Shown piece by piece: positions 11,733-23,492 of a stretch of 64,000 nucleotides of DNA; positions within the stretch are counted from its first letter, which is position 1, and every line of letters begins with the position of its first letter. Location of the stretch: NCBI GenBank assembly GCA_950106755.1, contig OX467083.1, positions 31,491,029-31,555,028 on the forward strand, read 5' to 3'. The stretch comes from Climacium dendroides (lineage: Eukaryota; Streptophyta; Bryopsida; Hypnales; Climaciaceae). Below the pieces are notes generated by a model, which was not told where the DNA came from, ran no database searches, and saw only the letters and a program-made list of their open reading frames with translations. The position numbers and the translations under genes were made by a program.

Positions 11733-12113
11733 TCAGCGCTGGGCCTGATATGCAGCCCAGCAAGCCGTAGACTCCTCTACCGCAAGTGCAATACGCAGTA
11801 CGTAAGCTTCGATAATTATTCTCCACTCATTAGCCATGAAGAAACTGACAAAAGTCGCCTTGCTTGCATTGACGGACGCCAGGCTCCGCATTATGGGTCT
11901 CATTTCAGTCACGCTGCCCGATTTGAGTGTAAAATTGGTGCTCCCTTCTCGAACTTCGCAAAGAAGAACAACTTCAACTTTGGGGGCAAAGATTTTCTCA
12001 CTGGATTTCGTACTGTACCATTGGAACCAGCTGCGGCCCACAAAAATATCACCATGCCCAGAAGGAAGTGAAGCGTAGACTAGGAAATGGAGGAACGGTG
12101 CGCATGCACACAT
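11733..12113 (-). CDS. Hypothetical protein, 126 aa, uncertain
   Basis: A minus-strand frame runs from a true ATG (12113) to TGA (11733) in a GC-richer island inside AT-rich sequence. The protein is neither low-complexity nor lysine/asparagine-skewed. It has a well-mixed composition, and a segment near residues 55-120 (KSGSVTEMRPIMRSLASVNA) looks like a genuine fold fragment. I recognise no family. It could be one exon of a longer or broken gene, or a fragment captured by a transposon. No splice partners were found. Confidence 0.3.
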   Translation of the reverse strand: MCACAPFLHFLVYASLPSGHGDIFVGRSWFQWYSTKSSEKIFAPKVEVVLLCEVREGSTNFTLKSGSVTEMRPIMRSLASVNASKATFVSFFMANEWRIIIEAYVLRIALAVEESTACWAAYQAQR

Positions 12114-14168
12114 GCACCTGAACTGTCTCGGACCACGGGGAGATCCGTCTTTAAGAGTTAGTGGCGAAGATCCTCTTGAAGATGCTGTTTAAGTAAGAAA
12201 TTGTAAAAATAGTCTAATTTTACTGAAAAAGTTGTTGAAAGGCATGAAGCACGTATCATATTTAGTATCACTTCCGTTGTTACATCACAAGGAGAAAGTG
12301 ACGTACATCGAAACTCGACAATTCGTGGTCTGGTGACCGTCTGAATATATAACGATCATATATGAGCTGCTGATGCTGCAGACGGATCGAGAAGTTTCCA
12401 CCCTTTTCAATTTGGTGGGGAAGTTTGAGGAAGGAATCTACCGCCAAGTAGCTGGCTTCCGGCATTTGTACTAAATCTCAGAGTAGTCTTCTTCCTAGCT
12501 AGTTATGATCATCTCTCATCCTTCTCTAAGGCCTCTATAGCTGCTTGCGCAAGCTAGCTCTCCTTTGGCGTGACGGAAACCTCTTCAACTCCTGCGCTTG
12601 CAAGGAAACGTTGCTGTCAACAGAACAACCAAGGGTTTAGACCGACTTCTGCAAAAATGGAAGTTATCTCCAGAGTCTGAAGCAACGAATCGTAGAAATA
12701 TTCGATCGTTTGCATCAATAGCGTACGGTGTTGCCATCGGTCTCACTTTGCCTGGACATCAGTACACGTGATGGGCATCAAAATACAAAGAAATCAGTGG
12801 CTGGAAATAGGTGATGGGGCTATGTGGCAATGAAAGCAAGATCCTCTTTTCGTTCCACAATATCACCATGAGGTGACAAAAGCAACAGGAGAAGGACTGA
12901 TATGCAAGAGTCAATATAATTTATTATCACAAGATGGCTTCCAACAGATTTTTTTGTTTTTTTTCATTTTCGATGAAGTGGCGATATAAAGTGTTACGGT
13001 GGTGCTCCAAATTTCAACATTCATCCACATATTGGATAGAAAATATCACATTTGTACATATCACATGTCTTTAATTCTATTTTATCCACAATCTAGTTTT
13101 TTTTGTTTAGTTTTTAATTTGAAGTTTTTTGGTGAAAAACTTCATGATTTTTTTTCCAAGTGCAATCTGGCACTAGACCCCCCCCCCCCAAAAAAAAGGC
13201 CTGGCTTACAGTATCAGCAACTGCTTCTGATGGGTCCCTGAGCTATTGAAGCGAGCTTGCCTGTAGCCTTGCTCAGGGGCAATTATCAGCCTCAGACACA
13301 ATTCTTGGCACATTTTGCTGAGAAAAATGCTTGTCGAGGGGAAGCTTCTTCAATGCATGCAGCTGGTAGCCGATTGTCAGACACGCCGTATATTTTCTCT
13401 CCACCGGACCGTGTGAAGGACGCAACAAATATCACCAGGGCTCAAAAGTCATGAATACCATTCTTTAGCAATAAAAGCATCGTTCTATTTGCAAAGATAA
13501 TGCACTTACTGATTGTTGTTCTAGCTTGGTTTTACAACCCCTCACATGCAACCATGTGCATCATGATATTTAGTTAAACTTCAGCCTTCAACCTTCCTTC
13601 TGTTCTTCTAGTTGTGTTATTGTATAAAAATTGAGAGAATTGAGCATTGTGACAAATGAGCGCTTATGCTCCATCCACGTTCAACTGGGCTCCGAGTTTC
13701 AGTCTGGCGATTCTGAACTGCGTTAGTTCCTCGAAACTCAGTCTTCATTACGCGCACCAATTTTGTGAAATTTCACCATTGTAATCAGTACACAGGTTGA
13801 AATACAAGTAGAAGGTTTGAAGCGGCATGAATCAATCGAAATTGATTATTGTACCGACATAGCAGTTTCAATTGGAAACTATGGTTTAGTAGAAAAATGT
13901 GTACTTTTAAATTAAACTTTCAACAAATTAGCAATTGCAAACTAGGGTCAGTATGAAGACGAGTATTTCTATATTGAACTTTCAAATTGAACTTTCAACA
14001 AAGTAGCATTCAATTCACTAAAATCAATGATTTCTAAATTTGAATTATCTTGCTCTGGTATGGAAGTCATTCATGATTTTTGTCTTGAATGGAGACAACT
14101 CTTTACATACATGTGAGGTAGTAGTAGGTAAATTAAACGATAAGGAATCTGTACATTAGAATTAGTAG
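12114..14168. other. Non-coding stretch
   Basis: No gene is supported. It contains a poly-C then poly-A run near 13180-13197. A short forward frame at 13257-13454 has mixed composition but no recognisable family. AT content rises again from about 13800. Nearly repeated words (AAACTTTCAACAAA) near 13914-14000 suggest old repeats. Confidence 0.4.
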
Positions 14169-15051
14169 GAGCTCAACTACTCATAGCTAAGTCAAATTAA
14201 AGTAGGAATTGTATTTGAAGTAGAATTTCAAACCTTGTTAAGGCATAGTAGAATAACTTTTTTCAAAAAACTTTGAGGTAAAGAAAGTTGGGAAATAAAG
14301 TTAAATTTCATCTCCAAATATTTGTTTGAGACTTCAAGCCTCCAATCAATAGTTATGAACAAAATTCAAAAGGGATGTTTGAAAATGTAAAAAAAAGTCC
14401 CTTCATTTAAAATTTGTCCATAACTTTTGATTGGAGGCTTGAAGTCTCAAACAGATATGTGGAAATGAAATTTAGCTTTATTTCCCAACTTTCTCAAGTT
14501 CAAAGTTTCAAAAAAAGAAGTTATTCTACTATGACTTAATGAAGTATGAAATTTTACTAGTCATAGTAGAATAATTTTTATGTTTTGACAATGAGAGTTC
14601 AAGCTCTCATCTTCAAATTATCCCATATACTTAGAGGATTCATGATAGATTATGAACTTCAAAATAAAATGATGTCTCCACCTACTGTTTCTACAAATGA
14701 CAATGCTACAATCACCCTTCATTTTGTCATTACAATTTGATTTTGGTGGCGAATGGTTTAATTGCATTGGTACAATAAAATCCATTTGTATTTTTGGCAA
14801 GCCATCTTTCTTCACAAACAAATATTTGTTGATTCCTAGACTTAGCAAAAGAAATGGAGAACACCATACATATACTACTACTATTCTGGTATTGAAGCTT
14901 TCAATGTAGATGAATTTTGTGGATGAGGACTTTAGAGAAGAAAAGGTAACCTTTCTGAAGGTTATTGAATGTTATGTAAGCCTAAATGAGCTCTAACATT
15001 CTACTTCAAACAAAATTCTTACTTTTGATTTAACTATGAGTGTTTTAAGTG
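14169..15051. repeat. Nested inverted repeats: outer arms ~55 bp around an inner ~135-bp-arm hairpin
   Basis: The inner hairpin pairs 14243-14375 with 14398-14535 (words such as GAGACTTCAAGCCTCCAATC and its complement), with a loop of only ~22 bases. The outer arms pair 14169-14226 with about 15000-15051 (TTTGAAGTAGAAT ends) at roughly 85% identity. There is no coding capacity. It may be a foldback element inserted beside the arm of another element, or one composite MITE. The inner hairpin is long enough to give double-stranded RNA if transcribed. Confidence 0.6.
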
Positions 15052-15980
15052 CTCTTGATAATTATAATTTATGTATCCCATATGGACTGTTTCACCTCCT
15101 ACCGGTGTTTTTTGAGCTGGCGAAAAAAAGCCCAAAGGTGAATTTTTTTTGCATCTGCCCGCTTCTGGCAGAAAACTGTTAACATGGCGTGTAACTGACG
15201 GCTAGACATTTGGCCCACTGCGTCAAGAAAGCGCCATCATTTTGCAGTCATGGGCAGCCCGTCGCCTCCTCGAACAGCGCGTGATCTCCACCGTCGAAGT
15301 CGGAATCGCCAGAGCGACTTCCATCCAGCCGTCCATCTCGGATTAGGGTGCTACATGTCGACTTCTGTTCAAATGACGAGTTCCTTTCTTCACTTCAGGT
15401 TGGCGCCAACGTTTCGTCGGATTGCACTTGTGTATCGCCGGTCGAATTGCACTTGCATATTTGGTTTAGGAATTTGCAATCTGCAAACACATTTTCTATT
15501 GCCGCAACCTCAGAAAATCATGACGGGAGCTGAGGTTGGACAGCATCATGGTCGAGAGTAGAGGCTTACAACCGTTGGAGAGCTGGAGGAGTTGGGTCGT
15601 TGTTGTAGGGTACAATTTTCACAACAAGAATTGGCGTTCAATCTTCAGGTGGAGCTTGCATTTCTTGGTGTACAATTTTGCAGTATATGTTGTGCATTAC
15701 TACATTGACTTGTCACTCAACTCTCGTGAATGCTGTTGCGATTTTAGTGTATGAATCGTTCTAAAGCGTTGTCGTAGTGCGTTTGGCCTTCAGGTTGAGC
15801 TTGTAAGGTTCCATATCTTATTGTCCATGTTGTCGTCTGCGTCGTTGGTAACCGACCTCTATGTATGTCAATTGTGATTGGTTTGTATTTCTAAACCCTA
15901 TCACTTACGTTCAATTGTTGTGGTTGTATATCAACGTTGACTGCTTCCGCTCTCAATTGCTAGGGCTTGTGTTTGGAAAG

Positions 15981-18900
15981 ATGTTTCTTGGTATGTCGTT
16001 GCACAGGTTTTTTGCGAGGCTGCCGAGCACAGGTTCTTCTTCGTCGTCAGGAGTATTTGGAGATGGCTCCACTTTGAATGCAGGGACATCGGCATCTGAT
16101 TTGGTGGTGCCTTGTAGCCTTCAAGTGAGTGCCCAAAGTGGAGGAAACTCCGTGTGCAATGTCCCTCGCAAGCGGAAGACAGGAGCAATGAAGAAGCAAA
16201 GAAATCTAATCCTGTTGTCATTCTTGTGGAATCTGGGGACGCCGTTGTTCCCGTGAAGAATTCCAATTTTTCTAATGTTGTCAAAGTGATCTCCTTATTG
16301 TCAGGGGCATCCACAGCAAGTAGAGAAAATGTGACATCACTTGGATTGACAAAAGAGAAGGGGAAGGGGGTCTTGTTGGAGTGTGAGGACTTCGACGATG
16401 AAGAGGATGAGGATTGCGTCGATGGCGAGTCTGTGACGAAGAAAACCAAGAAATCATATGAAGCTAGTCGGAAATTCCAGGACACTTGGGTTGCTAGGTT
16501 CCCTTGGGCAGAATTACATCGAGAAGGAGATGGGCTTTATGAGTCTGTCAAGTGCTTGGTTTGCTCAATTGTGGAGGGCAAAGTGAAAATTCTCGGTCTT
16601 AAGTGGGACACACTGAAGAAACATGGAGGGAAGCGGAAGGCCACTTGCGATATGGCAAACAGGATCAAGAAGGATCAGTAGTACATAGCGAAAAACTGCA
16701 AACACTTGTGAAATGAACGCATCTACGCAACTCATAGCCAAACTATAGTACTGGAACAAGTGACCGTACTTAAGGGGGAACGGGCCAAGAAACAAATCCA
16801 ATTTGCTACAATATTGCACTTGCTACACGAAGGCCGCCCTATGGTAGAGTACACTGCCCTACATCCCTTGTTGAGCTTCTTTGGTGTACCGAAATTGCCA
16901 AAGAAACATTGGTTAGACGATGCGGGCTGGGAATTGGTTGAGTGCTTGTTTAAACAAGTGCAAGCTAAGACTAAAGCAACAATGAAGTCGTCCAGGTTTT
17001 TTTCCATTACATGTGACAAAGTGTCCACCCTAGACACTCAGAGTTGGATCTCCATACATGGTTACGTCTGCCAAGATTGACAACGGAAGCCCATGTTACT
17101 ATCTCTTGAGCGGGTTGTTAGCGGAGGTGGACCTGACAATATGACTAAGGTCATTGTGAATGCTGTGAAAGAGTACAGTGGAATCGAGGTTCCACAACTC
17201 GCAGCACGTCTGGTCTCATTTGGTGCCGGTAAGCACGCTACATGCTTCAATTTTCATGTTTCCTTGTATTTTTACTGTCTTTGTGTTATAGGGTTCACTT
17301 TTTTCATGAAGTAGGGCAATTCAGGACCCTTTGTTCTAGCTGGATCTCAAAACTCATTCTCATAGGATGTTCTTTCATGTGCGTGCAGATGGAATCAATA
17401 CATTCTAAGGAAAAAGGACAAGAGTTGTGTAGCAATTCAAATCCCAGTGGGCTCCTCGAGTGATAGGTGTGCAATGCATAGTAAGTCTTCAATTCTTCAT
17501 CCTGCATGTCCAACAACGAGTTTAGAGTAAGGTTCAGTCCTACAAGTGTTCATTTTTTTTTCTTACGTTTTTGGAAGTCTGACACCTTTGTTGTGCAAGC
17601 CCATCGAACAAACTTGGCTGTTGAATTGTTGAGTGCTCTCCCTATAGTGTCACGGATTGAGGAGGTGCTTCAATCCCTACACGCTTTCTTTGCACATTCA
17701 CCTAAACGTCACCTGGAATCCAAAAATTGGCGGAGGTCATGCATTCAAAGGGACTAAAGATTTTGAAGAATATCAAAACACGGTGGATTAGCATGTTATC
17801 GCCATCTGTGAGGGTGCTGAATGAGTATCAAGTTCTTTTGGTGAAGATGGCAGTAGACTCCATGCCTGTTTCCGACGCAAATGGTAAGTCAGGTGAGAAG
17901 GACAAACTTCTTATGAAGCTTGCCAACCGCAACCTCTTATTGCTGCAAGATTTTGAAGTTCTTTTGACATTATCGACACTCCTTCCTCTCCTTCAATCAG
18001 TTCACAGCTTGATCAAATTTGCCCAAAGTCGGGGAGTCTTCATCTGCGATTATGTTGTAGTGATTCAAATTTGCATCTCAAAACTCCAGGCATTTTACTG
18101 TGATGAGTCTTCTACGTTTACACAAAATGCATTTTGGAATTTCAAGGCTCTAGTTCAAGTTCGGCATGATGCCATTCCAATGGCCTGGATCCCGAGTGCA
18201 CTAGACCTCAACGAAGATGGCCAGGAGTTTCTGCAGTTTACCCCAGGAGGCAACAACATCGGAGCTTTGTATTGTGAATCGGGGTCTGAAATCTCAACTC
18301 CAATCAATCGGACCCTACATAGATGCATCTGCGACTTGACGAAAGCATCGTGTAAAGATAAGGTACTCAGTTCGTGTAAAGGTAAGGTTTTGAATTCACA
18401 TGTTGCATTTAGGATGAAGGAATTCTTTTATTTTGGGTTTAGGTTGAAGCGTGAATTCTCCCCATTTATGGCATTGTGCAAGTGTGCAACTGTGCATGTA
18501 ATTGTATTGTTGTTTTCCTATGGCAGGTGCAGCAGAGGCTTTGATCAGTCAACTGACGACACGATTTCCCTCATCAAGCCTTATGGACGCTTTTGGAATT
18601 GTATATCCTCAGTACTGAAGGATACCAGAGGTGGATTAGAATTTTCAACGACATATTGCAATAATCAAGGAACACTATTATTATCCGAAAGAATTTTCGA
18701 AGAGGAAGCCGAAGAAGGGTGACAACCTCGAAGTCGAGGAGCAGTTTCACGGCATGAAGACAGTTGAACCTGTTTTGTGTGCTGCAAAGTTAGAAGTGCA
18801 GGCAACGATGTTCCAGATCACCATGAAGTCCAACTGTGAAGGTGCCATGACGAGAAATTTACCTTTAAACCTTCTGACTTGTCTGTGGCGTTGTTTGGAA

Positions 18901-19158
18901 GCAACTGGCCTCCTACGCCACAAGCTCTCTGAGTATTTGAAGGTCGTTGAAGTCGCTGTAGTTGCGGTTTTGGGGAGCGTCGAAGATGAACGTACCTTCA
19001 GCACGCTGTCCTTCATGAAGAACAAACTCAAGAACCGCTTGAACGTGCACTTATCCCTAGCGGTTGCTATACATGCGTAGGAGTTCTACACACTCACAGA
19101 CTTCCCTTACAATGCTACCTACGATGACTGGAAAAAGAACGTTCGCAAGGAAGACTGA
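15981..19158 (+). pseudogene. Broken hAT-type transposase gene (BED-like finger, hAT dimerisation region)
   Basis: Homology pieces follow one another in order but in different frames. They are a Ser-rich start at 15981, a zinc-finger-like segment at about 16460-16660 (CLVC, then KWDTLKKHGGKRK), central transposase-like blocks at 16754-17240 and 17600-18400, and a C-terminal hAT dimerisation block at about 18950-19080 (EDERTFSTLSFMKNKLKNRL). A frameshift lies near 16180-16215. In-frame stops occur at about 16679 (TAG), 17078 and 19078, and more are found near 17400. The order matches plant ZNF862-like hAT relatives. The copy is clearly inactive. I could not assign terminal repeats or an 8-bp target duplication, so the element edges (perhaps ~15.1 to ~19.7 kb) stay open. 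Some breaks might be introns rather than decay, but the stops at 16679 and 19078 have no splice rescue that I can see. Confidence 0.8.
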
Positions 19159-19351
19159 AAATTACTAATATGTGTTGGTTTGTGTAGGAAGTGGGAGGGC
19201 CTGAACCGACTTACTCTAACGTGTGCTTGTAATGTGCAGGAGTTGATGATGAAACGAGGGCCGTGGGGTTAGCGTCTGCAAACTTCACACCTCTAAAACC
19301 TAAACCCTCCCTTCTCAACAACCAAGGATTGTATTGTGTTTAGGGTCCGAT

Positions 19352-19592
19352 GTAGCTTGTTTGCTTGCGTTGAATGTGTGTTTGCATGCGTTGTTTTTTA
19401 CTTTGAGACCATTGTTGAAGTCCTGGCTTGTTGTATTTGAATTTACGTCTTATTTGATTGTATTCTGTTGAACTGCAGTTGTACCTAAACCGTAGCCTGC
19501 TTGCTTATGTTGAGTGTGTTTCCAGGCATCGTTGCTTACTTTGTGCTTCAGTGTTCAAGTCGTTGCTTGTTGTATTTGAGCTTACGTCTTCT
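19352..19592 (+). repeat. 140-bp tandem duplication downstream of the hAT pseudogene
   Basis: Two copies start GTAGCTTGTTTGCTTGCGTT (19352) and GTAGCCTGCTTGCTTATGTT (19492) and both end in TTGTTGTATTTGA.TTACGTCTT. They are about 80% identical. They sit just after the transposase stop and could be part of the element's subterminal region, where hAT transposases often bind repeats (inference). Confidence 0.65.
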
Positions 19593-20219
19593 CTCTAGTT
19601 AATAGTAATGCTTTTTTTATGCTTTCTATGTGTGTTTAATTCTAGGTGTGGTTCAATTGGTTGAAATATGTGTCATTTCTTGTGTGTCATTGTAAACCGA
19701 CTATTGGGAAGGGAGATGGACTTAGACTCTGAGACAACCCTGGATGCCTACATTGTTGCTACAATGCTCTTGTAGGTGCCAGAAGCTTCAAATTTTAGTT
19801 TGTAGCCTGTATAACATCTTTTCTTGCACCTAGGTAGCCAGTAGTTTGTGTACAATTCACTTACAAACTATTTGTATCGCCACCTATTGGCAAAAAAAAT
19901 AAATAAAGAGAGATGCCAAAATTTTGTGTTCCATAATCCCCTACAGCCACTCTACTTCATTCCCAAAGACCTTCACAGAAGCCAGAGTTTATATGGTGGT
20001 GTGGCCCCTTCCTGCCACCCCAGCTCCATTCTTTAAAACATAGGATTTACACTGATCCAAGGCTAATGTGGACGGACTTCAAATGCAAAATATTCAAACA
20101 AGCAGGTATGGTGTCACGGTACTAGAATTCTACAGTCGGGTTCAGTTCATTTATGGACTGCCTATTTCTAATGTGCACATTTCTTTGCCTAACGTGGAAG
20201 AGATTCGGAATTTTTCATC

Positions 20220-20904
20220 TTGCATTATTTACACTTAGTTCTCACACAATCCCACTCAAGCCTACCAAATTTCAGCTAAAAAAAAGCAAAATTTCATTAT
20301 TGGTGAATTTTTGAAGTCATTGAAAGTTGTTTTATATAATATTTTATTGAAAATAATTGGTGATGAATTTTTAAAATTTGATTGCATAATATGTAGGGAA
20401 CATCCATATGCACATCTTTCATATTAAAAAACACCCCATTAAGTAACAAAAATATAAGCTCCTAGTAAGGGCTCAATTGAGGCGTCATATGATCAAACTT
20501 TGTGAAATAGATATCTCTATATTTTGAATTAGATTTTGGCAAAGTAATTGTACCATCATGCTCAAATGTACCAAATTAGTTACCACATGAGTGGCAAATA
20601 GAAAAAACTAATTATAACAAAGAAATATCTATTCTTACAACATTTGAACATTGTCATCCTAACACTTAAAACTCTATAAAAGGAATTGTAAAACTTTTCT
20701 AGAGAAACTTACCTAGAGTAAGATGTGCATATGGATGTTCCCTACATATATCCACAAGCAAACTTTAAAAATTCACCACTAGTTGCTTGCAATAAAATAT
20801 CTTGTAAACTATGAAAATTAACTTTAAAAATTCACCCAAAATGAAAATTTGTTTTTTTGAATTTGAAATTTCGTAGGCTTGCGTACAATTGTGTAAGGAT
20901 GCAA
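20220..20904. mobile_element. ~685-bp element with ~200-bp terminal inverted repeats
   Basis: The left arm from TTGCATTATTTACAC (20220) to about 20425 pairs with the right arm from about 20715 to GTAAGGATGCAA (20904). The innermost 29 bases are an exact inverted match around GGGAACATCCATATGCACAT (about 20395 and 20724). Identity falls outward but stays clear over the whole arm (AAGCCTACCAAATTTC, TTGGTGAATTTTT). The interior of ~290 bases has no gene. Long TIRs recall Mutator-like non-autonomous elements. I found no convincing 9-bp target duplication. Confidence 0.7.
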
Positions 20905-21543
20905 TTATAATTATCTCTTCCAAAATCTATTAATTATACTCTACATTGTAAAAGAAAATTCAGAGATTAGGGTTTGAGTCGTCTTCCGTTTGCACCCCAG
21001 TGGGCTTCTTTGTTTCCTTCGTAGTCTTCATCGTGGCAGGAAGTGGCTGCGGTCGGTTCGTTACTTCTTCCGTTGGGATCTGAATTCTTGGTCTTGTCTT
21101 GATAGAGGTAAGGCTCAGCTGCGAGAAATTCCATGTAGGGTTATGATTCTGCAACCAAGTGAGTTGAGTTTTCTGAATCTTCATAACCTCATGTTTGCTG
21201 TCTTGGACAGGCATCTTAAACACCTCTGGTTTTTATTTGAGTTATCAATGTCAGTTTCGTAAAATTTTCTAGGGAATTTCTCCCTCATTGTGCAGTGTTG
21301 GAGAGAGGTTTGCTTGATGGTTGCGACCGCGTGAAACTGCAGATTGGCAGCAGTAGCGAGCGAGCAGGTCGATTTTAGGGCTAGTTGCTGCTCGCGTAGC
21401 AGAGCATTTGGAGCTCGGATGCCCGTGGTGGAGACATTTGGACGATCGTATTGCGCAATGAGATTTTTGGGTTAGCGAGTTTCAAGTTTCGAGTTTCGAG
21501 CGATTGGGAAGTCTGAGTGGTTTCTGTTTTCCGGCGCTTGTAG

Positions 21544-23137
21544 ATGGAAGTTGTGCAGCCTGCTGCGAAGATGCTTGTAGAGCTATCGAAGTCGCAAGAT
21601 ATTGTTGCTGGTGACGGCACTACTACACGTAATCCACTCACTCCTCATTTCTGTTCTATCTGTCGATGATCGTTACAGACGGCAAGACACCGAAATCGAC
21701 ACTGAGCATTTGTACGATTACGAGGTTGTCGAGGTTTTGTTATTTTCTTGTTGGCGACTGAAAGAGGATTCGAACGCACTAAAGCTTGCATTATTTAGAG
21801 ACTATATGCAAAAGTTATGGAGGTCAAAATGTTATTGGTGGATGCTCTAAAATTGCTTATTCGGCAATACGGAGATATAGAAGAAGGGGATGCTCACCAA
21901 CTGAGCAGCTGATGAAGTGGCGCTTATTAGTGTCCCTACTTTAGTCGTCCAATGAATGGAGGATTACAGATTGCCATGGTCAATGCTGATTTAGGGTGTT
22001 GGTTTTCCACTCTGCAGTCGTGGTGTTAGCAGGAGCGTTATTGAAGCAGTGTTTGAACCTTTTGGGGAAAGGCGTTCATCCCACCACAATCTCTGAAGCT
22101 CTTTACAGGGCGTCTGAAAAAGCTGTAGAGGTGAGACTGGCTTCATCGTTTTGGCAATCTCTCTTGTGATTGTCCAAATATTCCCGTTTTTTAGAATTCT
22201 CTTGTAGATAGGTGGCACCGTGGCACTATCCTCAGCATGCGTTGAACATTTTTAGCCTCTCTTGTATGTTTAGGTCAGAGAAAGTGTTTCGCCTACATTA
22301 TGTTAATACCGCATTGATTTGATGTTTTGTGACGCAGGTTATTAAGTGTATGGCCATTCCTGTGGAGCTTACTGATCAGGATCAACTTATTAAAATCGCA
22401 AGCACTTCTCTGAACAGTAACGTATGAGTATTGAATGACAATATTGAACTTATTTTTGTTGTTCATAAGGGCGAATGTTTACGTAGAGTTATCTTGTTTG
22501 AGCTCTAAGTGCCCATATTTCTAAGGCGGCTGCATCTATACCTTGAATGATAGAAATAGGTTCGAAAAGTTCCTCTTGTCAACTATTAGCTTCCAAAGTG
22601 GACAAAGTGGGCTTTCTATTTAGAGCGGAGGTTGCTTGGTGTCTACCAGTTTAATACAAAGGATATGGTGAGATGTATGGCATCCTTCCCTGGACTCACG
22701 AGAATGCATGGAGTTGTGAATTAATATTCGTCACTGCTCGCACCATTGGCAGTGAATGCGGTGCTAAATGTGCGCGATCTTGATCGACCTGACAGTGTTG
22801 ACCTTAGAGATATCAAAGTTTTGAGGAAGCTTGGGGGAACGGTAAGCTTTATCAGATATTTTTCTGTGGTATCGACCTAATTGCTTAAATTTCATTTGTT
22901 TTTCTGTTAAATCTGTTGTTTGGTTAGTAGTTTCTATGCTAAACATCCTGGTATCAAGGTGTTTGACAGGTTGACGGTACGGAGTTGGTGAAAGGTCTTG
23001 TGTTCGACCACAAAGCAAGTCATACAGCTGGTGGACCCACACGTGTAGAAAATGCCAAAATTGGTTTGATTCAGTTTCAGATTTCTCTTCCCAAAACTGA
23101 TATCGAGCAGAGTGTCATTGTGTCTGATTACACACAA
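21544..23137 (+). pseudogene. CCT4: Truncated CCT4 (TCP-1 delta) pseudogene retaining introns
   Basis: Five exon-like blocks read through the apical and equatorial N-terminal half of the cytosolic chaperonin subunit delta: 21544-21628 ([18 protein letters not shown], then GDGTTT), 22018-22130 (VVLAGALLKQCLNLLGKG), 22338-22421 (PVELTDQDQLIKIASTSLNS), ~22711-22841 ([11 protein letters not shown], then [14 protein letters not shown]) and 22980-23137 (GLVFDHKAS, AGGPTRVENAK, PKTDIEQS). Most borders still show GT and AG. The copy is dead. A TAA (22722-22724) replaces the glutamine of the conserved VVSQYSS motif, the base next to the first donor is changed, the first exon or exons (about 80 residues) are missing, and nothing follows the last donor although roughly half of the ~530-residue protein is still due. 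Because the introns remain, it arose by DNA duplication and not by retroposition. Confidence 0.85.
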
Positions 23138-23492
23138 GTAAGTCCATTTTACCAATTTCGGTTTCTATTTACATTGAGTATTTTCCTTTGACCAAACAAT
23201 GCAAAGCGATAGTGTTCTCTTTGTGAATTAGGGCTCAGATTGAGGTTTGGTGATTTCTTGTTTGACGTGGAAGAATGTTTTTGAAGAGTGGGTTGGGATA
23301 TTAGTCGAATACAGAGGTGGTGGTCACTCCGTGTATAAAACATTTGGATTATGTGAGCTGCCTTCCGTTGACTAAATTGAAAATTGTATCCGCTTACAAG
23401 GGCTTCCGCATTGTGTAGATGATTAGGGTTTTAGGGTGGCATTCCGTGTTGGAGGAGATTCTGATGGTTTTTGGTAGTTTTGGGCAGAATTC

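Noticed and set aside
21266..21540. First exon of CCT4 upstream of the pseudogene
   Set aside because: No reading in this stretch gives the expected TSLGPKGMDKM region.
21760..21800. Possible tRNA on the minus strand (GTTCGAATCC)
   Set aside because: The T-arm stem does not pair, and no D-arm or acceptor stem fits around it.
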